This document shows, piece after piece, positions 8,679 to 17,638 of a stretch of 64,000 bases of DNA (positions are counted from its first letter, which is position 1; each line of letters begins with the position of its first letter). The stretch comes from Paraglaciecola mesophila (GTDB taxonomy: Bacteria; Pseudomonadota; Gammaproteobacteria; Enterobacterales; Alteromonadaceae): the NCBI RefSeq assembly GCF_009906955.1, contig NZ_CP047656.1, positions 4,401,001 through 4,465,000 on the forward strand, read 5' to 3'. The translations under genes and the position numbers were made by a program. The notes beneath the pieces are model-generated. The model saw nothing but the letters and a program-made list of their open reading frames with translations. It was not told the DNA's origin and made no database searches.

Positions 8679-9806
8679 ATGAATGCAAAATTTGACTCAA
8701 TTCGTCCATTTAACGATTGTGATTTACCTCAGGTATTGTCGCGCCTGATCCGCAATCGGCAGCTGATGGATAGTTTAGTCGCTTTTAGCTTTTCAACTTG
8801 GCCACGTTTTAGTTATCCCTTGTTGAGAGGGATTACGCGTTTATATTTATCTAAACGGCGCTCCAGTATCAAAAGCTTACGGGATTTTCAGGTTTTAGTT
8901 GAGCCTTACATGGAGCGCATGATTGAGCAAACGACAGACAGCTTTAGCGTGTCTGGACTCGACGAATTAGATGTAAGCCAACCCTGTATTTTTGTAAGTA
9001 ACCACAGAGACATTGCATTGGATCCTGCCTTCGTAAATTGGTCTTTGCATCAAAATGGTCAAGACACGGTTCGAATAGCGGTTGGGGATAACCTACTGAA
9101 ACAAGATTGGGTAGCTGATTTAATTCGCTTAAATAAGTGTTTTATCGTAAACCGCAGCGCCAAAGACAGACGACAGAAGCTAGCTGATGCTAAGCTGCTC
9201 AGTGAGTATATCTTTCATACTTTAAAGAATGATGCCCAACATATTTGGATTGCACAAAGAGAAGGGCGAGCAAAAGACGGCGTAGATGCTACCAACCCAG
9301 CGATTATTTCGATGCTCAGCTTGAACAAGCCTAAAGAGCAGTCGCTAACAGATTACATTCGTAGCTTACGTATTGTGCCAGTGTCAATTTCTTATGAGTT
9401 CGATCCTTGCGATTTAAGTAAAGCAAAGGAGTTGCACACAACAGAAGTTGAAGGTAGCTATGATAAAGCTGATAGCGAAGATATTCGTAGTATAGTAGAT
9501 GGAATTGTAGGCTATAAGGGCAATGTTCACGTTGCATTTGGCAAAATATTAGATGACGAGTTTGACAGCGCTAAAGCGGTCGCCGAGCAAATTGATGTAC
9601 AGATAAAACAAAACTATAAACAGTTTCCTAGTGCAGATGCCGCGGTTCAATTAATGGGACGAGATAATTGCGCAAATACCGATGTGTATAGCCAAACCAA
9701 AATTGATGAAGCAAAATTGCACTTGTCGTCTCGTTTGAGTGATGAATCAGAAGAGATTAAACATAAAGTGTTATCTATGTATGCAGTGCCTATTACTCAC
9801 AAGTAG
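8679..9806 (+). CDS. PlsC-family acyltransferase (1-acyl-glycerol-3-phosphate acyltransferase-like)
   Basis: The 375-residue protein carries a PlsC-type acyltransferase block, FVSNHRDIALDPAFVN, with His109. A second block WIAQREGRAKDG (near 190-201) resembles the substrate-binding EGxRS motif. These enzymes transfer fatty acyl groups to lysophospholipids or related acceptors at the inner membrane. The spacing between His and the downstream Asp is five residues (H109, D115) rather than the usual four; alternatively Asp111 acts in an HRD triad. There is no clear signal peptide. The long N- and C-terminal parts mark a subfamily distinct from the 245-residue PlsC, so the substrate is uncertain. 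Confidence 0.75.
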   Translation: MNAKFDSIRPFNDCDLPQVLSRLIRNRQLMDSLVAFSFSTWPRFSYPLLRGITRLYLSKRRSSIKSLRDFQVLVEPYMERMIEQTTDSFSVSGLDELDVSQPCIFVSNHRDIALDPAFVNWSLHQNGQDTVRIAVGDNLLKQDWVADLIRLNKCFIVNRSAKDRRQKLADAKLLSEYIFHTLKNDAQHIWIAQREGRAKDGVDATNPAIISMLSLNKPKEQSLTDYIRSLRIVPVSISYEFDPCDLSKAKELHTTEVEGSYDKADSEDIRSIVDGIVGYKGNVHVAFGKILDDEFDSAKAVAEQIDVQIKQNYKQFPSADAAVQLMGRDNCANTDVYSQTKIDEAKLHLSSRLSDESEEIKHKVLSMYAVPITHK

Positions 9807-9829
9807 TTTGAGGTAAGGAAAAAGCAAAA

Positions 9830-9862
9830 AAGGGCTAAATTCGAGGTGAAATAGCCCTTTTC
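9830..9862. terminator. Bidirectional terminator between the acyltransferase and the PspB-like gene
   Basis: Stem AAGGGCTA / TAGCCCTT (9830-9837 with 9852-9859) with a 14-base loop, an A-rich left flank and a T-rich right flank. It serves two convergent genes. Confidence 0.75.
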
Positions 9863-9885
9863 TTAAGATTTCGCTGTTCTTAGCT

Positions 9886-10119
9886 TTACGCCACTTTATC
9901 TTTCTTTAGATCATCAAACTGGCGGTGTAAGTCGTATTTTTCGTCGGTAACAATCTTTTCTAAAATTTCGATACGCTCTTTTAATTCAGTGACTTGACGT
10001 TCAAGTTCAGACTCTTTCTGCAGAGTCGCTTTATTCTTTTTCTTGCTTTTTGTTTGGTTTGTTATTTCTACAATGGCCCAACAAACGATAGCTACAATAG
10101 CGATGGCAGTCATGTTCAT
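9886..10119 (-). CDS. Small PspB-like inner-membrane coiled-coil protein
   Basis: The 77-residue protein has one N-terminal membrane helix (about 3-18), a very basic stretch KSKKKNK, then a heptad coiled-coil ending EKIVTDEKYDLHRQFDDL. This is the layout of PspB, the phage-shock subunit that joins PspC to release PspA, and the ERIxxLEKIVTDE stretch is typical of PspB-like proteins. No pspA or pspC lies nearby, so it is an orphan copy or a separate small envelope protein. The call is by architecture. Confidence 0.6.
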   Translation of the reverse strand: MNMTAIAIVAIVCWAIVEITNQTKSKKKNKATLQKESELERQVTELKERIEILEKIVTDEKYDLHRQFDDLKKDKVA

Positions 10120-10181
10120 GTCTATTCCTCAATTCTATGTGTTAAAATGGTATCCATATTTGAATAGTATTAAGCAATTCA

Positions 10182-10209
10182 TTGACCATAATTAAAAAGT
10201 CAATTTAAT
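10182..10209 (+). promoter_or_regulatory. Candidate sigma-70 promoter of tadA
   Basis: TTGACC (10182-10187) and TTTAAT (10204-10209) are spaced 16 bases apart, in the 205-base gap before tadA. Each box matches consensus at 5 of 6 positions. The leader would be about 110 bases; nothing else is visible in this gap. Confidence 0.45.
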
Positions 10210-10324
10210 CAATGAGTTAGTTGTTGATAGGTAATGCCTTTCGTCATGAGGTTGGTTAAATTGACGAAATAATTAATCGATTTCACCAATTTCGTGCCCA
10301 GCAAACCGTTAAGTAAAGAGTAAG

Positions 10325-10813
10325 ATGACTTTAGAACAAGATCAACTTTGGATGCGCCATGCATTAACTTTGGCCGCTAAAGCAGGTGATGCTGGCGAAA
10401 TCCCAGTAGGGGCCGTGTTGGTAAAGGATCAACGGGTGATTGGTGAGGGGTGGAATCAATCTATCATGCTTAACGACCCATCAGCGCATGCTGAAATGCA
10501 AGCAATTCGCCAAGGCGGGGAATTTGTTCAGAACTATCGCCTTATTAACACGACTTTGTACGTGACCTTAGAGCCGTGCACTATGTGTGCTGGATTATTG
10601 GTTCATAGCCGAATTCAACGCTTGGTATTTGGTGCATACGATGCGAAAACCGGGGCTGCAGGGAGCATCATGGACGTGCTCAGAGATACGCGCCTTAATC
10701 ATCAAGTCGAGGTGTTAGGGGGCGTGTTGGGCGAGCAGTGCGGTGAAACAATATCCGCTTTTTTTCGTAAGCGACGAGCGCAGATTAAAGCCAATAAACT
10801 AAAAAACGCTTAG
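10325..10813 (+). CDS. tadA: tRNA-specific adenosine deaminase
   Basis: TadA converts A34 of tRNA-Arg(ACG) to inosine. The 162-residue protein holds the zinc deaminase motif HAE at 55-57 and PCTMC at 84-88, plus the EIPVGAVLV start of the family. AAGAGTAAG precedes ATG 10325. The last codons overlap by 3 bases the end of a small convergent gene on the minus strand. Confidence 0.96.
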   Translation: MTLEQDQLWMRHALTLAAKAGDAGEIPVGAVLVKDQRVIGEGWNQSIMLNDPSAHAEMQAIRQGGEFVQNYRLINTTLYVTLEPCTMCAGLLVHSRIQRLVFGAYDAKTGAAGSIMDVLRDTRLNHQVEVLGGVLGEQCGETISAFFRKRRAQIKANKLKNA

Positions 10814-10968
10814 TTAGTTATTGCGGTTGCCCACTCTTGGGTTAATTCCGTCATTTGATATTGCTGACGTCGACTGATGACTTTGCTGTGCACCCGTTTT
10901 AAAAGTTGACGGCGCCGACTCGTATTCGACACTTTATTACGATTGTTAATGGTGGCTCTTTTTTTCAT
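10810..10968 (-). CDS. Small very basic protein, 52 residues, unknown function
   Basis: The frame begins ATG AAA AAA AGA GCC and encodes MKKRATINNRNKVSNTSRRR..., ending QEWATAITN at TAA 10812-10810. It is preceded on the minus strand by AAAGGGAAA, a strong ribosome-binding site about 6 bases before the ATG, which is the main reason to accept it. About 13 of 52 residues are Lys or Arg and there is no membrane segment, so it may bind nucleic acid or ribosomes. The stop overlaps the tadA stop. No family was recognised. Confidence 0.55.
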   Translation of the reverse strand: MKKRATINNRNKVSNTSRRRQLLKRVHSKVISRRQQYQMTELTQEWATAITN

Positions 10969-11235
10969 ACATTTTCCCTTTCGTTCTTTGTCTTATGAAT
11001 AAGCAGGTTGACGACCAATCTTTTACTATCAACTTTGTACTGTCAAATTGCTCGATAGGATCGATTTTGACTTATAGTTGACACGTTAAAGAGTCGTTAT
11101 GTTCACTAAAACATAATCTAACAGTTCGTTATGAATGAAAAATGACAAGCAATTTAACTAAAATACGTAATTGTAAATCAAACTTTACTGTGGGTTTTCA
11201 TTAGTGCTTTTCATTAGTATTGGGGCAAATAAAAG
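10969..11235. other. Intergenic stretch between two minus-strand genes
   Basis: AT-rich, 267 bases. It lies downstream of mltF and upstream of the small basic gene. It contains several scattered TTGAC-like words (for example near 11010 and 11067) but no well-spaced promoter pair and no good terminator for mltF. Confidence 0.3.
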
Positions 11236-12978
11236 CTAAAGACCTTGATTGGATTCACCTTGCTGTAAATCTGCACTTTCATTAGGCGGGGCGTTGCTAT
11301 TCATTTGTTTCTCTGCCTCGGGCGTATCGGCGGCTTTGCCCTTGATAGCGCCGTTTTTGTCCGCCTTGCCTTCGTCAGGGGCGGTCTCGGCAACTTTGCC
11401 CTCAATAGGTTCGCTCTTTGTGCCATCAATTTTTGCAGCATCTGGTGTAGAGGTGCGTTGATTACTGTTGTTGTCAGTTTCGTCATTGTTGCTTACATCG
11501 CCTACCTGAACATCATTCTGTTCCTCTTGCAGTTCTATTGGCATCAACTCAGGCTGTTGCTCTTTAAGCCACACTAAGGTGTCGTAGTATCGCCGAATAT
11601 TATCTACATAGATAACCGCTTCGTTACCCCTAGCGTATCCGTAACGTGTGGTTTTGTAGTAACGTTTTTGTCTTAATTGCGGCAGCCGCTTTTTCACGTC
11701 AACCCACATGTCTGGATTTCCACCTTGGCGTTCTGTTAATACGCGTGCATCCTCTAAATGGCCTAAACCTACGTTATACGCTGCTAGTGAAAACCATAAT
11801 CTATCAGGGTGAGGTATGCGATCGGGAATACGCGTTAATAATGTCGCTAGATATCTAGAGCCTCCTCGAATGCTTTGTTCTGGGTCAAGGCGTGAGGTAA
11901 CACCTAGGTCCTTTGCGGTATTTAAGGTTAACATCATCAAACCACGAACCCCGGTCACGGACTTTGCTCTGGGGTTCCAATGGCTTTCTTGATAACTCAG
12001 AGCTGCCAGTAAACGCCAGTCGAGTTCATTCGCATATTGTTCAAATAAGGGTTGATATTGAGGTAGTTTTTCGGTGGCTGAGCGAATAAAATCCCGTGTA
12101 TCCACGTAGTTAAATTGGCGTACATGGCCAAAATGTTTGTCTTCTAATGCCGCAAGTGTGCCATTTTGATGGATTTTGCCGAAATACTCGATCAAGGCTG
12201 CCCGTAATGCATCATCGCCTTTTTTGCTGGTGGCCCAAGCAATACCTTGTGATTGACTCAACGAAAAGCCGATGCTCAGTTCTGGATAGCGGCGACGCAT
12301 TAACGCTAAAATATTTGAATCTACCACTGTGTAGTCAAGCTCGTCTGCCAATACCGCCTCAAGCAACTCTTCTGAGTCTTTGTCATTGGTTTCTTGCCAA
12401 CTTAGGTCCGGATGCTGGGCTTTATAATTACGTAAGGTTTCACTGTGTCCGCTACCGGCAACTACCATAAAGTTGCCAGTCAGATCCTCTAGCTCTCTTG
12501 GTCTGACGTCCCCTTGTTTAAAAACCAACTTTTGACTGACGTTTTGATAAGCAGGCCCAAAGCGGAACTGGGAATAACGTTCTGGACTGACATTGATACC
12601 CGCAGCAATCACATCAAAATGGGCATTGTTTAGCTGGGGAAAGAGCTCGTTAACTGTGTAGTAGGGGAAGATTTCAAGCTTAACACCCAAGTAATCTGCA
12701 AAACCTGCGGCTAGTTCGTATTCGAAGCCTTCTGGGCCGTTTGGACCATTATAATAGGTGGTTAATCCGTAAATAGTGCCTACACGTAATATGCCAGTAT
12801 CAAGCACCTGCTGAAGGCTATCTTGCTTTTTAGGTTCATCACATGCGCTGAGTATTAGACAAACAGCAAGTACAAAACCATAACGAAAAGAACAACGAAA
12901 AAAAATACGACACCCCTTAAAAAATCTCACAATGGATATTGTGACCAAAAGTAATGAATTCATCCAGATATTTATCAT
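11236..12978 (-). CDS. mltF: MltF, membrane-bound lytic murein transglycosylase F
   Basis: MltF cleaves peptidoglycan to anhydro-muropeptides. The 580-residue protein begins with a hydrophobic segment and a lipobox LSAC (Cys46, an unusually long n-region). An ABC-type solute-binding regulatory domain follows (about 60-280, GILRVGTIYG, FEYELAAGFADYLGVKLE, FDVIAAGINVSPER). The C-terminal transglycosylase domain has the catalytic Glu near 330 in SYQESHWNP and the AAYNVGLGHLEDAR motif. After about residue 485 there is a low-complexity Glu/Lys/Pro tail not found in E. coli MltF. The start could also be the second ATG at 12963. Divergent from purL. Confidence 0.93.
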   Translation of the reverse strand: MINIWMNSLLLVTISIVRFFKGCRIFFRCSFRYGFVLAVCLILSACDEPKKQDSLQQVLDTGILRVGTIYGLTTYYNGPNGPEGFEYELAAGFADYLGVKLEIFPYYTVNELFPQLNNAHFDVIAAGINVSPERYSQFRFGPAYQNVSQKLVFKQGDVRPRELEDLTGNFMVVAGSGHSETLRNYKAQHPDLSWQETNDKDSEELLEAVLADELDYTVVDSNILALMRRRYPELSIGFSLSQSQGIAWATSKKGDDALRAALIEYFGKIHQNGTLAALEDKHFGHVRQFNYVDTRDFIRSATEKLPQYQPLFEQYANELDWRLLAALSYQESHWNPRAKSVTGVRGLMMLTLNTAKDLGVTSRLDPEQSIRGGSRYLATLLTRIPDRIPHPDRLWFSLAAYNVGLGHLEDARVLTERQGGNPDMWVDVKKRLPQLRQKRYYKTTRYGYARGNEAVIYVDNIRRYYDTLVWLKEQQPELMPIELQEEQNDVQVGDVSNNDETDNNSNQRTSTPDAAKIDGTKSEPIEGKVAETAPDEGKADKNGAIKGKAADTPEAEKQMNSNAPPNESADLQQGESNQGL

Positions 12979-13011
12979 TTAATAAAAGTCTTTCTTCAGG
13001 TGGTTTATCGC

Positions 13012-13041
13012 TTATCAATTGCACGAAAATCAGTATATAAT
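13012..13041 (+). promoter_or_regulatory. Candidate sigma-70 promoter of purL
   Basis: A perfect -10 TATAAT (13036-13041) lies 18 bases after TTATCA (13012-13017), in the divergent mltF/purL spacer and about 78 bases before the purL ATG. Confidence 0.5.
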
Positions 13042-13118
13042 CCTGCGCTTAAAATTTTCCCGAAAATCGGTTTGCCATCACGAAAGTGGGTGAGCCCTGC
13101 AACTTGGTGATTACCTTT

Positions 13119-16100
13119 ATGCTTGTCCTTCGCGGCGCTCCAGCCCTTTCTGAATTTCGTAGTAAAAAACTCATGCAGTCTATTGAGGCCCTTAATATCC
13201 CTGTTCATGCTTTGTTTGCTGAATTTGTGCATTTTGCTCAAGTTAGTCAACCGTTAAGTGAGAGTGATACACAGGTATTAGATAAACTTCTTACCTACGG
13301 GCCTAAAATCGAAGAAAAACAGCACAAAGGGCGGTTATTACTTGTTATTCCGCGTGCGGGAACGATCTCTCCGTGGTCATCTAAAGCCACTAATATCGCC
13401 CATAACTGTGGTCTCGCGTCTGTTGAACGTTTAGAACGGGGTTGCGCATTTTATGTTGATGCTGATCCGTTAAACGATACTCAGTTAGCCCAGTTAAAGA
13501 ACGTATTACACGATCGCATGACACAAAGTGTGGTCAGTGAACTACAAGATGCCAGCGTCTTGTTTAAACATGAGGCACCTAAGCCCTTAACCTCTATTGA
13601 TATTTTAGCTGGGGGCCGTGAAGAGCTTGTTAGTGCTAACGTGCGCTTAGGTTTGGCCTTAGCCGACGATGAAGTGGATTACTTAGTCAGTAGTTTTGAA
13701 AAGCTAGGGCGTAATCCAAATGATATTGAACTCTATATGTTTGCCCAAGCAAACTCTGAGCATTGTCGACATAAAATTTTCAATGCAGATTGGACAATTG
13801 ACGGGCAAGCGCAGCCTAAGTCTTTGTTCAAAATGATTAAAAACACCTACGAAAAATGTCCTGATTTCGTACATTCAGCTTACGCTGATAACGCCGCGGT
13901 GATGGAAGGCAGTTTTGCTGGACGCTTTTTCCCGCAAGCAGACAATAACCAGTATCGCTATCATCATGAAGATATCGATATTCTGATGAAAGTAGAAACC
14001 CACAATCACCCCACTGCCATTGCCCCTTTTAGCGGGGCGGCAACTGGCTCAGGTGGTGAAATTCGTGACGAAGGCGCCACAGGGCGTGGGTCTAAACCTA
14101 AAGCGGGATTAGTTGGATTTTCAGTGTCTAACTTACGTATTCCTGGGTTTGAACAACCTTGGGAAAGCGAATACGGTAAACCAGAACGTATTGTTTCCGC
14201 CTTCGATATTATGCTTGATGGTCCTCTTGGCGGTGCAGCGTTTAACAATGAATTTGGCCGCCCCAATATTCTTGGTTACTTCCGTACTTACGAGCAACAA
14301 GTGGTAAGCTTTAACGGGGAAGAAGTACGTGGTTATCACAAGCCTATTATGCTGGCCGGAGGCTTAGGTAATATTCGTAAGCAGCACACACAAAAAGGCG
14401 AAATCACCGTTGGGGCTAAGTTAATTGCCTTAGGTGGCCCTGCCATGAACATTGGCTTGGGCGGCGGTGCTGCATCCTCAATGGCTTCGGGAGAGTCTAA
14501 TGAAGATTTAGACTTTGCCTCCGTGCAGCGAGACAACCCAGAAATGGAACGTCGTTGCCAAGAAGTAATCGACAAGTGCTGGCAATTGGGTGAAAACAAC
14601 CCTATCCAATTTATTCATGATGTGGGTGCCGGCGGTTTATCAAATGCATTTCCCGAACTGGTGAATGACGGTGGACGTGGCGCGAACTTTTCATTACGCA
14701 ATGTACCGAACGATGAACCAGGTATGACCCCTCTAGAGGTGTGGTGTAATGAATCGCAAGAGCGTTACGTTATGTCAGTGGCGCCTGAAAACTTAGCAAC
14801 CTTTGCAGATATTTGTGCACGTGAAAGAGCACCGTTTGCTGTGGTTGGTGAAGCAACTGAAGCACGCCACCTTACTTTGGATGACAGCCACTTCAACAAC
14901 AAACCGATTGATATGCCATTGGATGTATTGTTAGGAAAAACGCCTAAAATGCACCGTGATGTACAATCAAAAACGCTCACGGGAAGTGTGTTTGACCTGT
15001 CGAGAATTGATTTAAACGAAGCCGCATTACGCTTATTGCATTTACCCGCAGTCGCTGAAAAAACGTTTTTGATCACCATAGGCGATCGCTCTGTCACTGG
15101 TTTGGTTAATCGAGATCAAATGGTTGGTCCTTGGCAAATCCCTGTGGCTGATGTCGCGGTTACCGCCGCTGCTTTCGATTCTTATCAAGGCGAAGCAATG
15201 TCATTGGGTGAACGCACCCCCGCAGCCTTGCTAAATTATGGCGCGTCAGCGCGCTTGGCAGTGGGCGAAGCGTTAACCAATATTGCTGCTGCAGATATTG
15301 GTGATTTGAAACGCATTAAGTTATCGGCCAATTGGATGGCGGCAGCCGGTCACCCAGGAGAAGATGCGGGCCTTTATGAAGCGGTGAAGGCAGTAGGCGA
15401 AGAGCTATGCCCTGCTCTAGGGCTCACCATTCCGGTGGGTAAAGATTCGATGTCGATGAAAACACAATGGCAAGATGCGCAAGGTGATAAAGCGGTTACC
15501 TCGCCGATGTCATTGGTGATCACCGCTTTTGGTGCGGTGCAAGACGTACGTAAAACCTTAACCCCAGAATTGAGTAGCAAAGGTGATACGCGCCTGATGT
15601 TAATTGACCTAGGAGCAGGTCAAAACCGTATGGGGGCGTCTTGTTTAGCGCAGGTTTATCAGCAACTTGGTGATAAAACACCAGATGTTGATTCCGCTGA
15701 ATTGCTCAAAGGCTTTTTCACGGCCATACAACAACTTGTGCATGAAAAAGCGTTGCATGCGTATCACGATCGCTCAGACGGCGGCTTGTTCACTACATTG
15801 GTGGAAATGGCGTTTGCCGGAAATACCGGCTTGAAGATTGAACTTGATGGACTCGCTGGTGACAACGCCAGTGCCTTATTTAATGAAGAGTTGGGCGCAG
15901 TTATCCAGTTCGATGCCGATAAGTTGAATCATATAAAGTCAGTATTGGCTAGCAATGGTTTAGCGAATGTGAGCCATGTGATTGGCACACTATCAAACGA
16001 TGACCAGATTAGTTTTTCTCGTGATGGTCAACCTGTGTTGCAAAGCAGTCGTGGGGTTTATCGCAATGCATGGGCACAAACCACGCATCACATGCAAAGA

Positions 16101-17006
16101 CTGCGTGACAATCCTGAATGTGCAGAGCAAGAACTGGCGACTAAAAATGACCTGAATAACCCAGGTTTACACTCGGCACTGACATTTGATGTGACTGAAG
16201 ATGTTGCTGCACCTTATATAGCCAAAGGCGTTGCTCCTAAAATGGCGATTTTGCGAGAGCAGGGCGTAAACTCACATGTTGAAATGGCTGCTGCCTTCGA
16301 TCGTGCAGGTTTTGCCTCTGTCGACGTGCATATGAGCGATATACTGGCAGGCCGCGTTTCGTTAAGTGAGTTTCAAGGTCTGGTCGCCTGTGGTGGTTTC
16401 TCCTACGGTGATGTACTTGGTGCGGGCGAAGGGTGGGCCAAATCCATATTGTTCAACGCAATGGCCCGTGATGAATTTTCTGCTTTCTTTGCTCGCAATG
16501 AAACCTTCAGTTTAGGTGTGTGCAACGGTTGCCAGATGCTATCTAATCTTAAGTCACTTATACCAGGTGCGGAACACTGGCCGCATTTTGTGACGAATCA
16601 ATCTGAGCGTTTTGAAGCACGTGTAGCCATGCTTGAGGTGAAAGATTCGCCATCAATATTCTTCAAAGGTATGCAAGGCTCGAAAATGCCAATTGCGGTA
16701 TCTCATGGTGAGGGTCGAGCTGAATTTGCACAGGCGTCTGGACTAGATACCACGCTAAATAACAATACGGTTGCACTTCAGTACATTGATAACTACGGAA
16801 AGGTGACCCAGCAGTACCCAGCTAATCCAAATGGTTCACCTGCTGGCATTTCAGGTTTAACCAGTCTTGACGGCCGTGCAACGATCATGATGCCACACCC
16901 CGAACGGGTATTTAGAACGGTAGCAAACTCTTGGCACCCTGATGATTGGCAAGAGGATAGCCCTTGGATGCGTATGTTCAGAAATGCACGGGTTTATTTA
17001 GGCTAA
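13119..17006 (+). CDS. purL: Phosphoribosylformylglycinamidine synthase
   Basis: PurL makes FGAM from FGAR, ATP and glutamine in purine synthesis. From ATG 13119 the protein is 1295 residues, the same length as E. coli PurL, and begins MLVLRGAPALSEFR as the family does; an in-frame GTG at 13086 adds a spurious extension. It has the N-terminal PurS-like domain, two AIRS-like ATP-binding halves (ETHNHPTAIAPFSGAATGSGG and the GAAS/DRSDGG region), and a C-terminal amidotransferase domain with nucleophile Cys1135 in GVCNGCQML and HGEGR/MPHPER. Monocistronic, with a terminator. Confidence 0.98.
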   Translation: MLVLRGAPALSEFRSKKLMQSIEALNIPVHALFAEFVHFAQVSQPLSESDTQVLDKLLTYGPKIEEKQHKGRLLLVIPRAGTISPWSSKATNIAHNCGLASVERLERGCAFYVDADPLNDTQLAQLKNVLHDRMTQSVVSELQDASVLFKHEAPKPLTSIDILAGGREELVSANVRLGLALADDEVDYLVSSFEKLGRNPNDIELYMFAQANSEHCRHKIFNADWTIDGQAQPKSLFKMIKNTYEKCPDFVHSAYADNAAVMEGSFAGRFFPQADNNQYRYHHEDIDILMKVETHNHPTAIAPFSGAATGSGGEIRDEGATGRGSKPKAGLVGFSVSNLRIPGFEQPWESEYGKPERIVSAFDIMLDGPLGGAAFNNEFGRPNILGYFRTYEQQVVSFNGEEVRGYHKPIMLAGGLGNIRKQHTQKGEITVGAKLIALGGPAMNIGLGGGAASSMASGESNEDLDFASVQRDNPEMERRCQEVIDKCWQLGENNPIQFIHDVGAGGLSNAFPELVNDGGRGANFSLRNVPNDEPGMTPLEVWCNESQERYVMSVAPENLATFADICARERAPFAVVGEATEARHLTLDDSHFNNKPIDMPLDVLLGKTPKMHRDVQSKTLTGSVFDLSRIDLNEAALRLLHLPAVAEKTFLITIGDRSVTGLVNRDQMVGPWQIPVADVAVTAAAFDSYQGEAMSLGERTPAALLNYGASARLAVGEALTNIAAADIGDLKRIKLSANWMAAAGHPGEDAGLYEAVKAVGEELCPALGLTIPVGKDSMSMKTQWQDAQGDKAVTSPMSLVITAFGAVQDVRKTLTPELSSKGDTRLMLIDLGAGQNRMGASCLAQVYQQLGDKTPDVDSAELLKGFFTAIQQLVHEKALHAYHDRSDGGLFTTLVEMAFAGNTGLKIELDGLAGDNASALFNEELGAVIQFDADKLNHIKSVLASNGLANVSHVIGTLSNDDQISFSRDGQPVLQSSRGVYRNAWAQTTHHMQRLRDNPECAEQELATKNDLNNPGLHSALTFDVTEDVAAPYIAKGVAPKMAILREQGVNSHVEMAAAFDRAGFASVDVHMSDILAGRVSLSEFQGLVACGGFSYGDVLGAGEGWAKSILFNAMARDEFSAFFARNETFSLGVCNGCQMLSNLKSLIPGAEHWPHFVTNQSERFEARVAMLEVKDSPSIFFKGMQGSKMPIAVSHGEGRAEFAQASGLDTTLNNNTVALQYIDNYGKVTQQYPANPNGSPAGISGLTSLDGRATIMMPHPERVFRTVANSWHPDDWQEDSPWMRMFRNARVYLG

Positions 17007-17080
17007 GCCCAAATTAGCCAGCAGTTTAAACGAGCGCGTTATCTTGTTGAATTTTAGTGGTAAATAAAATTCACTAGCGA

Positions 17081-17106
17081 AAAAGCCCCGAACCTGGGGC
17101 TTTTTT
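17081..17106 (+). terminator. Rho-independent terminator after purL
   Basis: Stem AAAAGCCCC / GGGGCTTTT with a 6-base loop, continuing into a run of six T, about 75 bases after the purL stop. Confidence 0.9.
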
Positions 17107-17381
17107 CAATTTCTTTTTAGGTATTAATAAGTTACGACTTTTGCATCATTGCAAAAAAGTAAAAATCAGCTAGTGTTTAAAAAACAAACAAAAAGTTCCG
17201 CAGTTTATAAAAAAAATTCCATCCTCAATTCTTTGATTTTCCTTAATAAAAACTTGTAACCTTGGATAAATCTGATTATTATTCGTTCGTTTCTTGACAG
17301 AAGTTTACAATTCTGCTTGTAAAAAGGATGTTAAGATTTTAGGGCAGGATGCAAGTATCCACAAAATAATAAGAGACTGAT
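17107..17381. other. AT-rich intergenic region upstream of the 53-codon gene
   Basis: About 275 bases between the purL terminator and the small gene at 17382. A perfect TTGACA lies at 17294-17299 but the best -10 at normal spacing (TTGTAA, 17317-17322) is poor. Several poly-A and poly-T tracts may give curvature. No further ORF with a ribosome-binding site was seen. Confidence 0.35.
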
Positions 17382-17543
17382 ATGAATCGTTCATCTAAAG
17401 GATTTGGTTTGGCAGGTGTTTTGGCTACTGTCGTATTCCTCATTGTTGCTGCAATTTTTAGTGCATCAGCAAAATCACAACCAAAATCGACAAATGTGTC
17501 AACCTACACCGCTTGCGATGCCGTTTCGCTAGCTGAAAAATAA
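17382..17543 (+). CDS. Small exported or membrane peptide, 53 residues, unknown function
   Basis: AAGAGA lies 7 bases before the ATG. The product starts MNRSSKGFGLAGVLATVVFL, a charged n-region followed by a hydrophobic helix (about 9-27), then SASA, which could be a signal-peptidase site. A short polar tail with one cysteine follows (TYTACDAVSLAEK). The good start site, Ala-rich hydrophobic helix and position in its own spacer favour a real small gene. No family was recognised. A membrane-anchored microprotein is equally likely. Confidence 0.5.
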   Translation: MNRSSKGFGLAGVLATVVFLIVAAIFSASAKSQPKSTNVSTYTACDAVSLAEK

Positions 17544-17638
17544 CTCGTTCAATTGCACAAATTTTGTTGTCTTAGTCTTAGATAGCAAGCATATCCCGCT
17601 GTATATCTTATGCATGGCAATTTCGCATAAAAAAACGT

